From: Lachnospiraceae bacterium
Lineage (GTDB): Bacteria > Bacillota > Clostridia > Lachnospirales > Lachnospiraceae
DNA length: 64,000 nt
Assembly: GCA_015057165.1 (NCBI GenBank)
Contig: SVEY01000003.1
Location: 124,001-188,000, forward strand
Direction: 5' to 3'
The position numbers were made by a program, and so were the translations under genes. Each line of letters begins with the position of its first letter. The stretch's first letter is position 1. Shown one piece after another: positions 24,358 through 34,823 of the stretch. Under the pieces are notes generated by a model. That model searched no databases. It was not told the origin of the DNA and was given only the letters and a program-made list of their open reading frames with translations.

Positions 24358-25866
24358 CTACTTACTAAAGTCCTTCTTACATTCCTCAATAGCCTTTATT
24401 AATTGTGATTTAATTTCATCATCGAGTTCCTTCTTCTCGCGAATAGAAACTGGAATATCTGGATACTTTGTATCAACAAATTCGAATAATGCCTTTTCAA
24501 ATTCTAGTACATCTTCAACAGGAATATCTAGTAAATACTTCTGTGTAGCTGCGAAGATAATCATAATTTGATACTCAACAGGCATTGGTGCATATTGTGG
24601 TTGCTTAAGCATCTCACGTATTCTTTCACCTTGTGCCAGCTTTTCTGCAGTATCTGCATCAAGTTCAGAACCGAACTGCGCAAAACTTGCAAGCTCTCTA
24701 TATTGAGCAAGCTCCACACGAATAGGTGCAGCTATTTTCTTCATAGCCTTAATCTGAGCAGCACCACCTACACGGGATACAGATAGACCCGCATTAATAG
24801 CTGGTCTGAAACCTGCGTTAAACGCATCAGTCTCTAAGTATATCTGACCGTCAGTAATAGAAATTACATTTGTAGGGATGTAAGCACTAACATCACCAGC
24901 CTGTGTTTCAATAATTGGAAGGGCTGTTAATGATCCTCCACCTAATTTTTCATTAAGTCTTGAAGCTCTTTCAAGAAGTCTTGAATGTAGATAGAATACA
25001 TCACCTGGGTATGCTTCACGTCCTGGTGGACGACGAAGTAGTAATGAAAGTGTACGATAAGCTGTAGCATGCTTACTCAAATCATCATATATTACAAGAA
25101 CGTCTTCGCCATTCTCCATCCATTCCTCACCTATAGCACAACCTGCATATGGAGCAATATATTGAAGTGGAGCTAGCTCAGAAGCTGTTGATGCTACTAC
25201 TGTTGTATAACTCATTGCACCAAACTCTTCTAATTCTTTAACAATACTTGCAACTGTTGATGCTTTCTGACCTATTGCTACATAGATACATTTCACACCT
25301 TGACCTTTTTGATTAATAATTGTATCAATAGCTATTGCAGTCTTACCTGTCTGCTTATCACCAATGATTAACTCTCTTTGTCCTCTTCCAATAGGAATCA
25401 TTGAGTCAATAGCCTTAATACCTGTCTGCAATGGTGTGTCTACTGACTTTCTGTCAATTACACCATGTGCAACTCTTTCAATCTGACGAAAGCTTGTTGT
25501 TTCAATTGGTCCTTTACCATCAATTGGTTGACCAAGTGCATTAACAACACGACCTAACATTGCATCACCAACTGGTACCTCTACAACACGCCCTGTTGTC
25601 TTAACGGTATCTCCTTCATTGATATTACGATGATCACCAAGTAATACGGCACCAACGTTATCTTCTTCTAAGTTCAATACCATTCCATATACTTCGCCAG
25701 GAAATTCTAACAATTCACCTTGCATTGCTTTCTCAAGTCCGTGAACTCTGGCTATACCATCAGCAACCTGAATTACAGTACCAACGTCTGCCACTTCCAG
25801 CTGAGAAGCATATCTTTGCATTTGCTCTTTAATAACAGAGCTAATTTCTTCTGGTTTTAAATTCAT
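24358..25866 (-). CDS. atpA: ATP synthase alpha subunit
   Basis: [39 protein letters not shown]. Confidence 0.99.
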   Translation of the reverse strand: MNLKPEEISSVIKEQMQRYASQLEVADVGTVIQVADGIARVHGLEKAMQGELLEFPGEVYGMVLNLEEDNVGAVLLGDHRNINEGDTVKTTGRVVEVPVGDAMLGRVVNALGQPIDGKGPIETTSFRQIERVAHGVIDRKSVDTPLQTGIKAIDSMIPIGRGQRELIIGDKQTGKTAIAIDTIINQKGQGVKCIYVAIGQKASTVASIVKELEEFGAMSYTTVVASTASELAPLQYIAPYAGCAIGEEWMENGEDVLVIYDDLSKHATAYRTLSLLLRRPPGREAYPGDVFYLHSRLLERASRLNEKLGGGSLTALPIIETQAGDVSAYIPTNVISITDGQIYLETDAFNAGFRPAINAGLSVSRVGGAAQIKAMKKIAAPIRVELAQYRELASFAQFGSELDADTAEKLAQGERIREMLKQPQYAPMPVEYQIMIIFAATQKYLLDIPVEDVLEFEKALFEFVDTKYPDIPVSIREKKELDDEIKSQLIKAIEECKKDFSK

Positions 25867-26429
25867 GGAGCAGTTTCACCTACTTTCAATTGTATTTTGG
25901 ACAGTTCCTTCGATAATTCATATATCTTGGTTCTGACTGAGCTATCCACAACTCTGTCTCCTATACGAATTACCATGCCTCCGATTAAATCGGGTTCTAC
26001 TTCATAATGCATCTCGAAGGATACATAATCTGTAGTATCAAGAAGCTTCTTCTCTACACTCTTCTTTTGAGCATCTGTAAGTTCCATTGGTGTCTGTACC
26101 TTTGCGACACCAATTCCCTTGTATTCTTTTACTTTATCAACATAGTAATTGAATACAGCTTCCATATCCTTGAAATGGTCTTTCTCAATAACCATTACCA
26201 TAAGTCCAACAATCTCGTCACTGACGCGACCTTTGAAAATGTTTTCAACCACTTCAATCTTTTCTTCTTTTACGATTTTCGGATGACACATCATCTTAGA
26301 TAGGTCTTTATTCTCTTCTAGAATATCAATTATTACATTTACTTCGTCAGTAAATTCATCTATTCTATCCAGCTCTAAAGCCAGTTCAAACAATGCATCA
26401 CCGTATACGTTTGATACTAACTTTGCCAT
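25863..26429 (-). CDS. atpH: ATP synthase delta subunit
   Basis: [13 protein letters not shown]...; position in operon. Confidence 0.95.
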   Translation of the reverse strand: MAKLVSNVYGDALFELALELDRIDEFTDEVNVIIDILEENKDLSKMMCHPKIVKEEKIEVVENIFKGRVSDEIVGLMVMVIEKDHFKDMEAVFNYYVDKVKEYKGIGVAKVQTPMELTDAQKKSVEKKLLDTTDYVSFEMHYEVEPDLIGGMVIRIGDRVVDSSVRTKIYELSKELSKIQLKVGETAP

Positions 26430-26932
26430 GTAGAATCACCCATCTCTCTTAATGTTTCATCAACTAAGGATTCCTGAACAGTTGTGTCAATGTTAGCTGA
26501 TACAACTTTCTTAGCCATCATAGCTGCAACAGTTACCATTTCCTGCTTCATCTCATCTGCAACACGTTTCTTCTCAAGTTCTGCTTCTTCTCGAGCTCTT
26601 GCAATTATACGTGCAGCCTCTTCCTTAGCATCATTTACTATATTAGTTTCATTCTTTAAAGCTTTCTGCCTAGCTTCTGATAGAATTACATCTGCTTCTT
26701 TATCAATATCTCTAAGCTTTGCCTCATATTCAGCTTTAAGCTTAGCCGCTTCTTCTTTATCATTAGTTGCATCTGCTATATCGCTTGCAATCTTATCTTT
26801 ACGATCCTGCAAAAGTTTCTTTGCCGGATTCCATAATAGATATGATAAGAATAAAAACAGCACAAATACTGATATAGCAAGCAATGCGCTATCGTGTAGT
26901 AGCTGGGCATCTAGATTAAATAATCTTTCCAT
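26417..26932 (-). CDS. atpF: ATP synthase subunit b
   Basis: N-terminal TM plus long charged helix; position in operon. Confidence 0.95.
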   Translation of the reverse strand: MERLFNLDAQLLHDSALLAISVFVLFLFLSYLLWNPAKKLLQDRKDKIASDIADATNDKEEAAKLKAEYEAKLRDIDKEADVILSEARQKALKNETNIVNDAKEEAARIIARAREEAELEKKRVADEMKQEMVTVAAMMAKKVVSANIDTTVQESLVDETLREMGDSTWQS

Positions 26933-26968
26933 TCGCTACGTACCTCCTTTTTATACCATCTTTAGGAA

Positions 26969-27238
<270 letters not shown>

Positions 27239-27248
27239 CTAATAATAA

Positions 27249-27986
27249 TTAATCATCGTCTCCGATTGCATTAGAAATGTATGTCATAGTGAGCATACAG
27301 AATACGTATGTTTGAATTCCTCCTGCGAACAAATCAAAGTATACGTGAAGTGCTGCTGGCCAAATATAAGCTATCTTTGCTAACAAACCGTATACGAGGG
27401 CCATCATAACAGTTCCCGAAAGCACATTGGCAAACAAACGAAGTGATAATGATATTGGCACTGCAATATCTCCTATCAAGTTAATTGGCAACCATATTGG
27501 CAACCAAGGTGGCAGTGGTGAACACTTATCAATCCAAATTTCTTTCAAGCTATTATGCTTAAATGTATTGAACCATATAAGCACAAATGTTATTAACGCT
27601 AATGCCAACGTTGTACCGTAATCCGCTGTTGGCGGTCTAAGTCCAAACAGACCTGATATGTTGCTCAAGAGTATGAATGCAAATATGGTAAATATCCAAT
27701 TTGCAAACTTTGGTGCGTGTTTTCCCATGGTATTGCCAACCATACCCTGGAGTTTCTCCACCATAAGTTCAACAACATTTTGTAAGCCTTCTGGAACTTC
27801 CTTAGCGTGCTTTAATTTACGATTGGCTACAATTGCAAAACCAATCAATACCAGCATAACAATTAATATACATACATGACTTGTTGTAATCCAGACTTCG
27901 TGTCCAAATAGATTATATGAAAAAAGCCCATGTATCATAAAATCTATATTATCTGCTGACGCATCTGCTAGAATAAGTCCATTCAC
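27249..27986 (-). CDS. atpB: ATP synthase subunit a
   Basis: ISLSLRLFANVLSGTVMMALVYGLL; position in operon. Confidence 0.97.
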   Translation of the reverse strand: MNGLILADASADNIDFMIHGLFSYNLFGHEVWITTSHVCILIVMLVLIGFAIVANRKLKHAKEVPEGLQNVVELMVEKLQGMVGNTMGKHAPKFANWIFTIFAFILLSNISGLFGLRPPTADYGTTLALALITFVLIWFNTFKHNSLKEIWIDKCSPLPPWLPIWLPINLIGDIAVPISLSLRLFANVLSGTVMMALVYGLLAKIAYIWPAALHVYFDLFAGGIQTYVFCMLTMTYISNAIGDDD

Positions 27987-28002
27987 ATTTTCACCTCCTT
28001 TT

Positions 28003-28401
28003 CTAGATCCTTTCTTTATGAATTATCTTTATAATAAAAGGTTGTGCATATGCGCTAACCTTTAGCCCCATAACTGCAATAAATGCACTTATCCAATTGC
28101 CAAGATTAAAGTAAATCATTACAAAGAATACTGCGATGACTACTAAATATCTAAAAATTGACTTAAAGCGAAGTACCCCTACACTAGATCCTCTGTCAAC
28201 TGCTGACTCTATAACAAGTGCAAGGTTAATAGCCATAAATACAGCCAGGCTTACGCCAATCCAAGTGCCTGTAGAATATCTTAACTTATCCTCAACAAAC
28301 CATATACCTACTAATTGAACCAGACATCCCCATATCACAATTCCAAGGAGCAATAAGGGTAAAGAACTATTTATCTGTCTCATTCTCTTCACTAAATTCA
28401 T
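28003..28401 (-). CDS. ATP synthase subunit I-like membrane protein
   Basis: Four hydrophobic segments, immediately upstream of atpB. Confidence 0.65.
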   Translation of the reverse strand: MNLVKRMRQINSSLPLLLLGIVIWGCLVQLVGIWFVEDKLRYSTGTWIGVSLAVFMAINLALVIESAVDRGSSVGVLRFKSIFRYLVVIAVFFVMIYFNLGNWISAFIAVMGLKVSAYAQPFIIKIIHKERI

Positions 28402-28675
28402 TCTTACTATCTTCTCCCTTACTTTCTGCTTCTTCTCTTGCTATCTCATAGGGTTCTTTTTTCTTCTGAAGATATTTCTTCACAAGCATATATACATTTC
28501 TCATTCCTGCTGCAGCTCCAATAACAAAAAGTATTACGCTTATCCATTTGATCCCTGTTTTATCAGCAATAAATATAGATAACAGAACCATAAGCGCAAT
28601 CGGAACTATCATGCTAATCCCTATCTGCATAATTAGAACCAGCATGTCTGCAACTTCATTTTTCTTCTTATTCAA
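28367..28675 (-). CDS. AtpZ/AtpI-like protein
   Basis: Two TM helices, IGISMIVPIALMVLLSIFIADKTG...WISVILFVIGAAAGMRNVYML. Confidence 0.75.
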   Translation of the reverse strand: MNKKKNEVADMLVLIMQIGISMIVPIALMVLLSIFIADKTGIKWISVILFVIGAAAGMRNVYMLVKKYLQKKKEPYEIAREEAESKGEDSKNEFSEENETDK

Positions 28676-28684
28676 GTTTTCTCC

Positions 28685-29170
28685 CTATAAAGTCATCTTA
28701 ATTTCTCTTCCAGACTCTTCATACTTATAGAATTCAACGCCTGCTGCTTTGAGCATTCTCTTAGATGCAATAACAGAAGGTGTTGTAGCATATTTATCAC
28801 TAGAATATATTATTGTTTTTATACCAGCCTGTATGATAGCTTTAGCACATTCATTACAAGGAAACAAAGATACATATAACTTCGTTCCTTCCAGGCTACC
28901 TCCGCGATAATTTAAAATAGCATTTAACTCCGAATGAGTTGTATAAAAATATTTATTATCCAGGGGATCTCCTTCACGACACCAAGGGAAATCATCATCA
29001 GAACAACCTGTAGGAAAACCATTGTATCCCATAGAAAGAATCTTATTATCTTTACTAACGATACATGCACCTACTTGCGTATTAGGGTCTTTCGAACGCA
29101 TACCCGATAGCACTGCAACACCCATAAAGTATTCATCCCAACTAATGTAATCTTTTCTTTTGTCGCTCAT
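28685..29170 (-). CDS. dCMP deaminase
   Basis: TTHSELNAILNYRG...LFPCNECAKAIIQAGI zinc-binding motifs. Confidence 0.93.
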   Translation of the reverse strand: MSDKRKDYISWDEYFMGVAVLSGMRSKDPNTQVGACIVSKDNKILSMGYNGFPTGCSDDDFPWCREGDPLDNKYFYTTHSELNAILNYRGGSLEGTKLYVSLFPCNECAKAIIQAGIKTIIYSSDKYATTPSVIASKRMLKAAGVEFYKYEESGREIKMTL

Positions 29171-29171
29171 A

Positions 29172-30680
29172 TTACCTCTCCTGATTAAGTATATTCACTA
29201 ATTTATTAAGTGTTTCTTTTAATGCTTCAAAACACAGTCCATATAGTTGAAGGCCTCCACCATATGGATTTAATATTTCTAGTTCATCTCCCACATATGT
29301 TGGTAATACAAATGTATTCTCCTCATTTGCCTTCTCTAATTTCTCTATGATTTTATCTTTATGAGATTCTTCCATAGTAAAAATTATTGTGGATGAATTA
29401 ATATCATTATCTGTTAATTCAACGGCATGAAAGTCCCCTACTTCTATGCCATTACTTGCAAGAACTGCTTCAACCTTAGGATTAAGAGGTTCAGGAAACT
29501 GTACCAGAATTCCTCTTGAAAGAATTTCATAATCCTTAGAAGCATCCATTGATTTTAATATATATGAAGCCATTGGACTTCTCGATGAACCATTCTTTCC
29601 TGCAAATATGATTCTAGTAATAGCTTCCTTATCAGCATTTATCACTTTATGACCAGCTGCCTTAAGAAGCCTGTTCATAATAGCTCCTCTTATTCCATCC
29701 CCTTCAAAGCTTTCTGAGTAAATCTCCTTTACTTCAGTCTCGTCAAATTCTCTTAAAATACCATATAGATTGTGAGCTATTTCCTCTTCGTCTTCAATTG
29801 AACCTATTGTTTTAACTACTTCTGCTGAGTATCTTGAAGCATTTTCATCACTTGCAATTACTCCTGTTACAACACCTTTATCTTTATTTGCAACAACTCT
29901 AGAATTAATATATACAACAACCTTAGAGGCGTTACCTTCTACAATAGTTAAGTCTGCTTTAGGAGCATAATGCTTATACTTCATTCCTGGTGCTTTGGGC
30001 TTTTGTTCTTCATCTTCTATAAGAAGTGCCGAATCTATTTCTACCCTTCCAATTACTCTTTCTAGCATCTCCTTTGTAATTGCACCTGGTCGTAATATTG
30101 TTGGTACATCTGAAGTCAAATCAATAATAGTTGATTCCAGCCCTATTACTGCATGTCCACCATCTATTACCGCATCTATTCTTCCAGACAAATCATTATA
30201 GACATGGTCTGCAATTGTTGGACTAGGCTTTCCAGACACATTTGCAGATGGTGCTGCAATTAGACATTCGCTTCTAAGTATCAATTCTCTGGCAATATCA
30301 TCATTGGGCATACGAATTGCAACAGTATCTAATCCACCTGTCGTCTGCCTGGGAATGACTTTATTCTTCTTTAGAATCATAGTTAATGGACCTGGCCAAA
30401 AGGCATCTGCTAACTCTCTTGCAGTGTCAGGCACTTCTTCAACTATGTCTTCTAATTGTCTAAATTCAGCTATATGTACTATTAAAGGATTGTCACTAGG
30501 ACGTCCTTTCGCTTTATATATTTTCTTACAAGATTTAGGATTCTTTGCATCTCCACCCAGGCCATATACCGTTTCCGTAGGAAATGCTACAAGTCCTCCT
30601 TCTTTTATTATTCGAGCTGCTATATCAAGCTTTTTGTATCCTTCACTTGATTTATCAACCTTTAATATGAGAGTTTCCAT
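29172..30680 (-). CDS. Sua5/YwlC L-threonylcarbamoyladenylate synthase fused to a degenerate low-molecular-weight phosphatase (YwlE-like) domain
   Basis: GLVAFPTETVYGLGGDA, KGRPSDNPLIVHI, APGMKYKHYAP; C-terminal IIFAGKNGSSRSPMA and NPYGGG resemble the LMW-PTP P-loop and general-acid loop. Confidence 0.9.
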   Translation of the reverse strand: METLILKVDKSSEGYKKLDIAARIIKEGGLVAFPTETVYGLGGDAKNPKSCKKIYKAKGRPSDNPLIVHIAEFRQLEDIVEEVPDTARELADAFWPGPLTMILKKNKVIPRQTTGGLDTVAIRMPNDDIARELILRSECLIAAPSANVSGKPSPTIADHVYNDLSGRIDAVIDGGHAVIGLESTIIDLTSDVPTILRPGAITKEMLERVIGRVEIDSALLIEDEEQKPKAPGMKYKHYAPKADLTIVEGNASKVVVYINSRVVANKDKGVVTGVIASDENASRYSAEVVKTIGSIEDEEEIAHNLYGILREFDETEVKEIYSESFEGDGIRGAIMNRLLKAAGHKVINADKEAITRIIFAGKNGSSRSPMASYILKSMDASKDYEILSRGILVQFPEPLNPKVEAVLASNGIEVGDFHAVELTDNDINSSTIIFTMEESHKDKIIEKLEKANEENTFVLPTYVGDELEILNPYGGGLQLYGLCFEALKETLNKLVNILNQER

Positions 30681-30754
30681 AGGGTTATTATATCATTTTT
30701 CAATTTCTATTCAACGAAAAACTACTTTTGAAACTCTAGTTTTCTTAAATTGTA

Positions 30755-32470
30755 TTACTTTACCGTATCTTTAATCATTTTCCATGTGTCAACTGTTTCA
30801 TAACCAAGCTTCCAGGCAGATATTCCAGCTATATTCTTACTCATTGCATAATCACATCTTTCCTTCAGTGACTTATCATCAACTATCCAGATCATACATT
30901 TTCCATCACCCTTTTGCCACTCTGCATAGTTTTCTTTATTTTCTTTTATCCACGTTGGAGTAGCATTATTCTTTGCAAGTAAGTCTGGCGTATCTTTCAG
31001 GGATACTGTTTCACTTGTTACATTTTGACCAGTCTGAGTCCAAAGTCGCGTATAGAATGGTATTGCTAATATAAGCCGATTCTTATCAACTCCTTCGTCT
31101 AGCATATCTTCAACACCTTCTTTTACAAATCCCATAGAATTATTTGAACCTGCTGTCGGACTACCTGTCCATGTCTCATCATATCCGAATAGAACTATAT
31201 AATCAGCATACCTTGACTGTATTCCCACCTTATAATTGGCAGAATCAATGTTGTAATTATCAACAGAAAGTACCAGTCCTTTCTCCTTGCATTTTAATGC
31301 AAGTTCCTTAATAAATTCTACATATCCATCAACATTGGCATCACCTACTGATTCCATATCCACGTTAATTCCATCAGCACCTACTGCTGTAACTGAATTA
31401 ATTATATTGTTAATAAGATTTTCTCTGTTTTGTGCAACTTTGAATAAGGAACCCTCGTCAACATCCTTCTCAATATTGCTTACAAGACTCCACACTTTAA
31501 TGTTTTTATCGTGGCAAAATTGCACATAACTTGCAGAAGACATGTCGTTTATATTACCTTTATTATCTTTTATTTGAATCCATGTTGGGCTTATAACATT
31601 CATTCCCTCTGCTACAGATATAACACTACTAACCTGATCATTTGCTGTATTATTTAAGATCTGGTGCCATCCCATTCTAATTTTCTCTTTCATTAAATTA
31701 TGATTTAATTCTTCTTGTGCAGCGCCTGTTTTATTATTGTTAGTCTCTTTATCCTTCAGATATCCATTTTCTACACACCCAAGCACTCCCTCTTCTGTAA
31801 GTATCTGGCTCCAGCTTCCATAGTTGTCAACTATAGTTACTTCCTCACCTTCTTTGGCAGTACTAAGTATTTTACTTCTATTACCACCAAATCTTCTCAT
31901 TGGTGTATCTTTTCTGACAGTTGCAGTGGTCCTTTCTTTTCCTGCTGTATAGATAGCTGTTCTTGCAGGGTTTTCATTAAATGTGTAATCTGTTCCATTT
32001 GAATCCTTAATAAAAGCTAAGGAAATATATGCTCTTCCTGCCTCTTCTATAAATGGAACATAGTCCTTATTTACACTTTGACCATTAAATGTGTAACCTT
32101 TACTTCCTGCATTAGCCTTATATGTTCCTTCTTTTGTTGTATAACATACTGTGTGTCCAACTTCATCGTATGCATATACATCTTTAATAAAATCATTTAT
32201 TAATTCAGCCTGGACATAAGGTTTGTTGTTACGTACAAGACCTAATGCAGTTCCATCTGTTTTTGAAATCAACTCACCATCAATTATAATTGCAGTTTCA
32301 CCATCTGCAACTTCATAATATTCTTCAAGTGTCATAGTTTCTGAAGTTGGTGAATACCTTACATTATAAAGAATTATTCCCGCAACAATTAGAACCACGA
32401 GAATAACAAGCATTATTATAAATCTTTTGTCCTTAAATAAGTTTTTTAAGAATTTTTTTATATTATCCAT
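30755..32470 (-). CDS. Membrane-anchored SH3-domain plus glycoside hydrolase family 18 protein
   Basis: N-terminal TM; SH3-like KDTPMRRFGGNRSKILSTAKEGEEVTIVDNYGSWSQILTEEG; GH18 signature DGINVDMESVG. Confidence 0.85.
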   Translation of the reverse strand: MDNIKKFLKNLFKDKRFIIMLVILVVLIVAGIILYNVRYSPTSETMTLEEYYEVADGETAIIIDGELISKTDGTALGLVRNNKPYVQAELINDFIKDVYAYDEVGHTVCYTTKEGTYKANAGSKGYTFNGQSVNKDYVPFIEEAGRAYISLAFIKDSNGTDYTFNENPARTAIYTAGKERTTATVRKDTPMRRFGGNRSKILSTAKEGEEVTIVDNYGSWSQILTEEGVLGCVENGYLKDKETNNNKTGAAQEELNHNLMKEKIRMGWHQILNNTANDQVSSVISVAEGMNVISPTWIQIKDNKGNINDMSSASYVQFCHDKNIKVWSLVSNIEKDVDEGSLFKVAQNRENLINNIINSVTAVGADGINVDMESVGDANVDGYVEFIKELALKCKEKGLVLSVDNYNIDSANYKVGIQSRYADYIVLFGYDETWTGSPTAGSNNSMGFVKEGVEDMLDEGVDKNRLILAIPFYTRLWTQTGQNVTSETVSLKDTPDLLAKNNATPTWIKENKENYAEWQKGDGKCMIWIVDDKSLKERCDYAMSKNIAGISAWKLGYETVDTWKMIKDTVK

Positions 32471-32511
32471 AAATTCCCCCGCTTATATTTCGCTAATGGC
32501 TTAATTATATC

Positions 32512-32545
32512 AAAAAAAAACCACTAGGAAAAGACTTCCTAGTGG
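32512..32545 (-). terminator. Intrinsic terminator downstream of the 34558-32688 operon
   Basis: CCACTAGGAA-aagac-TTCCTAGTGG with T9 on the minus strand. Confidence 0.95.
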
Positions 32546-32687
32546 CACTTCTCTTATCTTAATTTCAAAAACATTCTATTTAATAATAAATTTTTCTCTT
32601 GGTAGGAAAGCAAACATTAGAATCTTCTAATTACACAAATAATATCCTACCTGGATTTCTTCCTCCTTTCGTTATTTATAATATTTT

Positions 32688-33290
32688 TTAGCAGCCTATT
32701 GTTTTGAGAAATTCTATATCTTCTCTAGATAATCTATCTGGATTTTTGATAAAAAGCATTTCTTTAATACCTGTGTAAAACTTCGAATTTCTATACGTAT
32801 TCTCATACCAAGTCTTATCTTCATTGTTCAAAAGGTAACAGTAAAACTCCACTTCAACCATGCCATTCTCAAACACATTTTTACAACTTAATGATGATCG
32901 TCTATTGAAACTTGCAATATTACATAGAAACATACTCTTATCACTTAATCTAAACAGGTTCATATAATCATGGCTTAACTCTTTGATATCCATTATGAAT
33001 ACTTCATATTTCCCATTTAATATCTTCAGCACTTCTTCGTAACATAGGCTTGGATAATAATCTAACTTCAACTTTGTAAAGCCTACTATATCCTCGTTTA
33101 TAATCGACTTAGTTTTATAACTCTTGTCACTTGGAATATCAGCTATATTTCCTACACCTACTTCAATTATTGCTGTTTTCTTTCTCAGATAACTACAGTA
33201 ATAATTACCTAAAGCGATTGCAAATCGAGTACTTCCTATGCCGTATATAGCATATATTCTTGTCTTCTTCTCCTGGTAAATACTTTTCAT
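32688..33290 (-). CDS. CpaE/TadZ/ParA-like protein with degenerate P-loop
   Basis: TRIYAIYGIGSTRFAIALGNYYCSYLRKKTAIIEVG; start overlaps the stop of the kinase-fusion gene. Confidence 0.5.
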   Translation of the reverse strand: MKSIYQEKKTRIYAIYGIGSTRFAIALGNYYCSYLRKKTAIIEVGVGNIADIPSDKSYKTKSIINEDIVGFTKLKLDYYPSLCYEEVLKILNGKYEVFIMDIKELSHDYMNLFRLSDKSMFLCNIASFNRRSSLSCKNVFENGMVEVEFYCYLLNNEDKTWYENTYRNSKFYTGIKEMLFIKNPDRLSREDIEFLKTIGC

Positions 33291-34558
33291 GTTGTCCCTT
33301 CTATTCTCTCTAGAATACGATTAAACAATTTCTCCTTCTTTTTTGTTATAGAAAATGGATCTTCATCTATTGGAAATGCATATACTTTCTTTTGAACTAT
33401 TTTTGCAACTTCTACTCCAATAAACACAGTAGCTGGATTTATTACCACAAATGTTCTTAACTCCTTTGCGATGTCGTCTATTTCATTACTCTTATATGGT
33501 CTTGATGAGACAACATACAATATAAAATCACACGACTTAGATGCTTGAATATCTGTTCCAAAATCCATGACGTAAAGCCCTTGAGGAGGTATTTCCTTTA
33601 AGACAGCTTCTCCTGATACTTTCACTCCCTTAAAACTATCGTGGTATATAATATTATCCCTCTCAAAAAAGCCTCGGTCCCTTGCAATAATATTCTCTAT
33701 TACCTTTTTTTCACAGCAATCAATGTAATAACTTACTACTCCCTTGCTATTAAGATACGAGCATAGAGCTATTGCAATATGACTTACACCAATTCCTACA
33801 TCATTTCCTACAACTCCTATTTTCACATCGAGATGCTTCTTCACATTATTTTTACTTTCGTAAATAGAAATCCATAGCCTTTTTTCTTCCTTTGCACTAT
33901 TAAGATCTTTAAGATTCAAGCGCCTTTCAATTGCCAGATTCCTTTTTTCTTTTGAACTATCATATATTCTTTTGAGCGCTACCTTGGTATTGTAAATGTC
34001 ATTACTTAAACTACACTTTCCTTTTAACTGCTCATTCGATACATATGACACAGTTCCATATTTTGCTTTCTCATTATCCCTTAGATAAGAAGCTATTCCA
34101 TAATCTATAAGTACTATACGACCTTTAGACAGGTATATATGTTCTAACTTCATATCCTGATAACAAATAGGATTGTTAAGATTGTGTAAAAACTCCAAAA
34201 CATCATATATCTCTATTGCTATCTTCGTAAGCTCTTTATGGGAAATGCTTTGATGCAGATATAAATAATCTGCCATAGACTCTCCAACAATATATTCCTC
34301 AACTATATAGAAATAATCTTCATCCTCTTCTAAATCATATAGTATGGGTATGTTAGGATGTCTCAGATTCAAGAGGATTTCTGCCTCTTTCATAGATGAT
34401 GAATCACTTTCAGAATTTGTTCCTTGTTTAGAAACTCTCTTTATTACTCTCTCGTGATTCAATCCTTTGTGTCTGACAAGTATTACTAAGCTGGCTGCTG
34501 ATTCGTATATAACCGAAAGCTCTTCATACTTATTAGATAAACTTTGTGAAATATAAAT
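33287..34558 (-). CDS. Ser/Thr kinase-like domain fused to a ParA/CpaE-like P-loop domain; proposed start AUU at 34558 (ORF track uses TTG at 34462)
   Basis: Kinase: HPNIPILYDLEEDEDYFYIVEEYIVGESMADYL, CYQDMKLEHIYL, VLIDYGIA; C-terminal KIGVVGNDVGIGVSHIAIALCSYL. The frame stays open with kinase N-lobe-like sequence upstream of 34462, and AAGGAGG lies at 34567..34573. Confidence 0.7.
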   Translation of the reverse strand: MYISQSLSNKYEELSVIYESAASLVILVRHKGLNHERVIKRVSKQGTNSESDSSSMKEAEILLNLRHPNIPILYDLEEDEDYFYIVEEYIVGESMADYLYLHQSISHKELTKIAIEIYDVLEFLHNLNNPICYQDMKLEHIYLSKGRIVLIDYGIASYLRDNEKAKYGTVSYVSNEQLKGKCSLSNDIYNTKVALKRIYDSSKEKRNLAIERRLNLKDLNSAKEEKRLWISIYESKNNVKKHLDVKIGVVGNDVGIGVSHIAIALCSYLNSKGVVSYYIDCCEKKVIENIIARDRGFFERDNIIYHDSFKGVKVSGEAVLKEIPPQGLYVMDFGTDIQASKSCDFILYVVSSRPYKSNEIDDIAKELRTFVVINPATVFIGVEVAKIVQKKVYAFPIDEDPFSITKKKEKLFNRILERIEGTT

Positions 34559-34823
34559 CCTTATCGCCTCCTTCTTTCGAAAGAAGCATCTCTAGAAAAG
34601 GTTTATATCAAATAATAATTATTTATTCAATACTATCTCGAAAAATTTAATAAAACTTTTATAAAGTGTTAATAATTTGTTAATAAAGTTTATAATTTAT
34701 TAACTTTCTCCTCACTCTTCTTATAATTTGTGTGTATCTTTTATGAATTCGGGTTTTTATGTTTACATCATTTTTTATCTACTTTATAATTAAAATAAGA
34801 AAAGATGTAAGGGGGTGAGGTTC

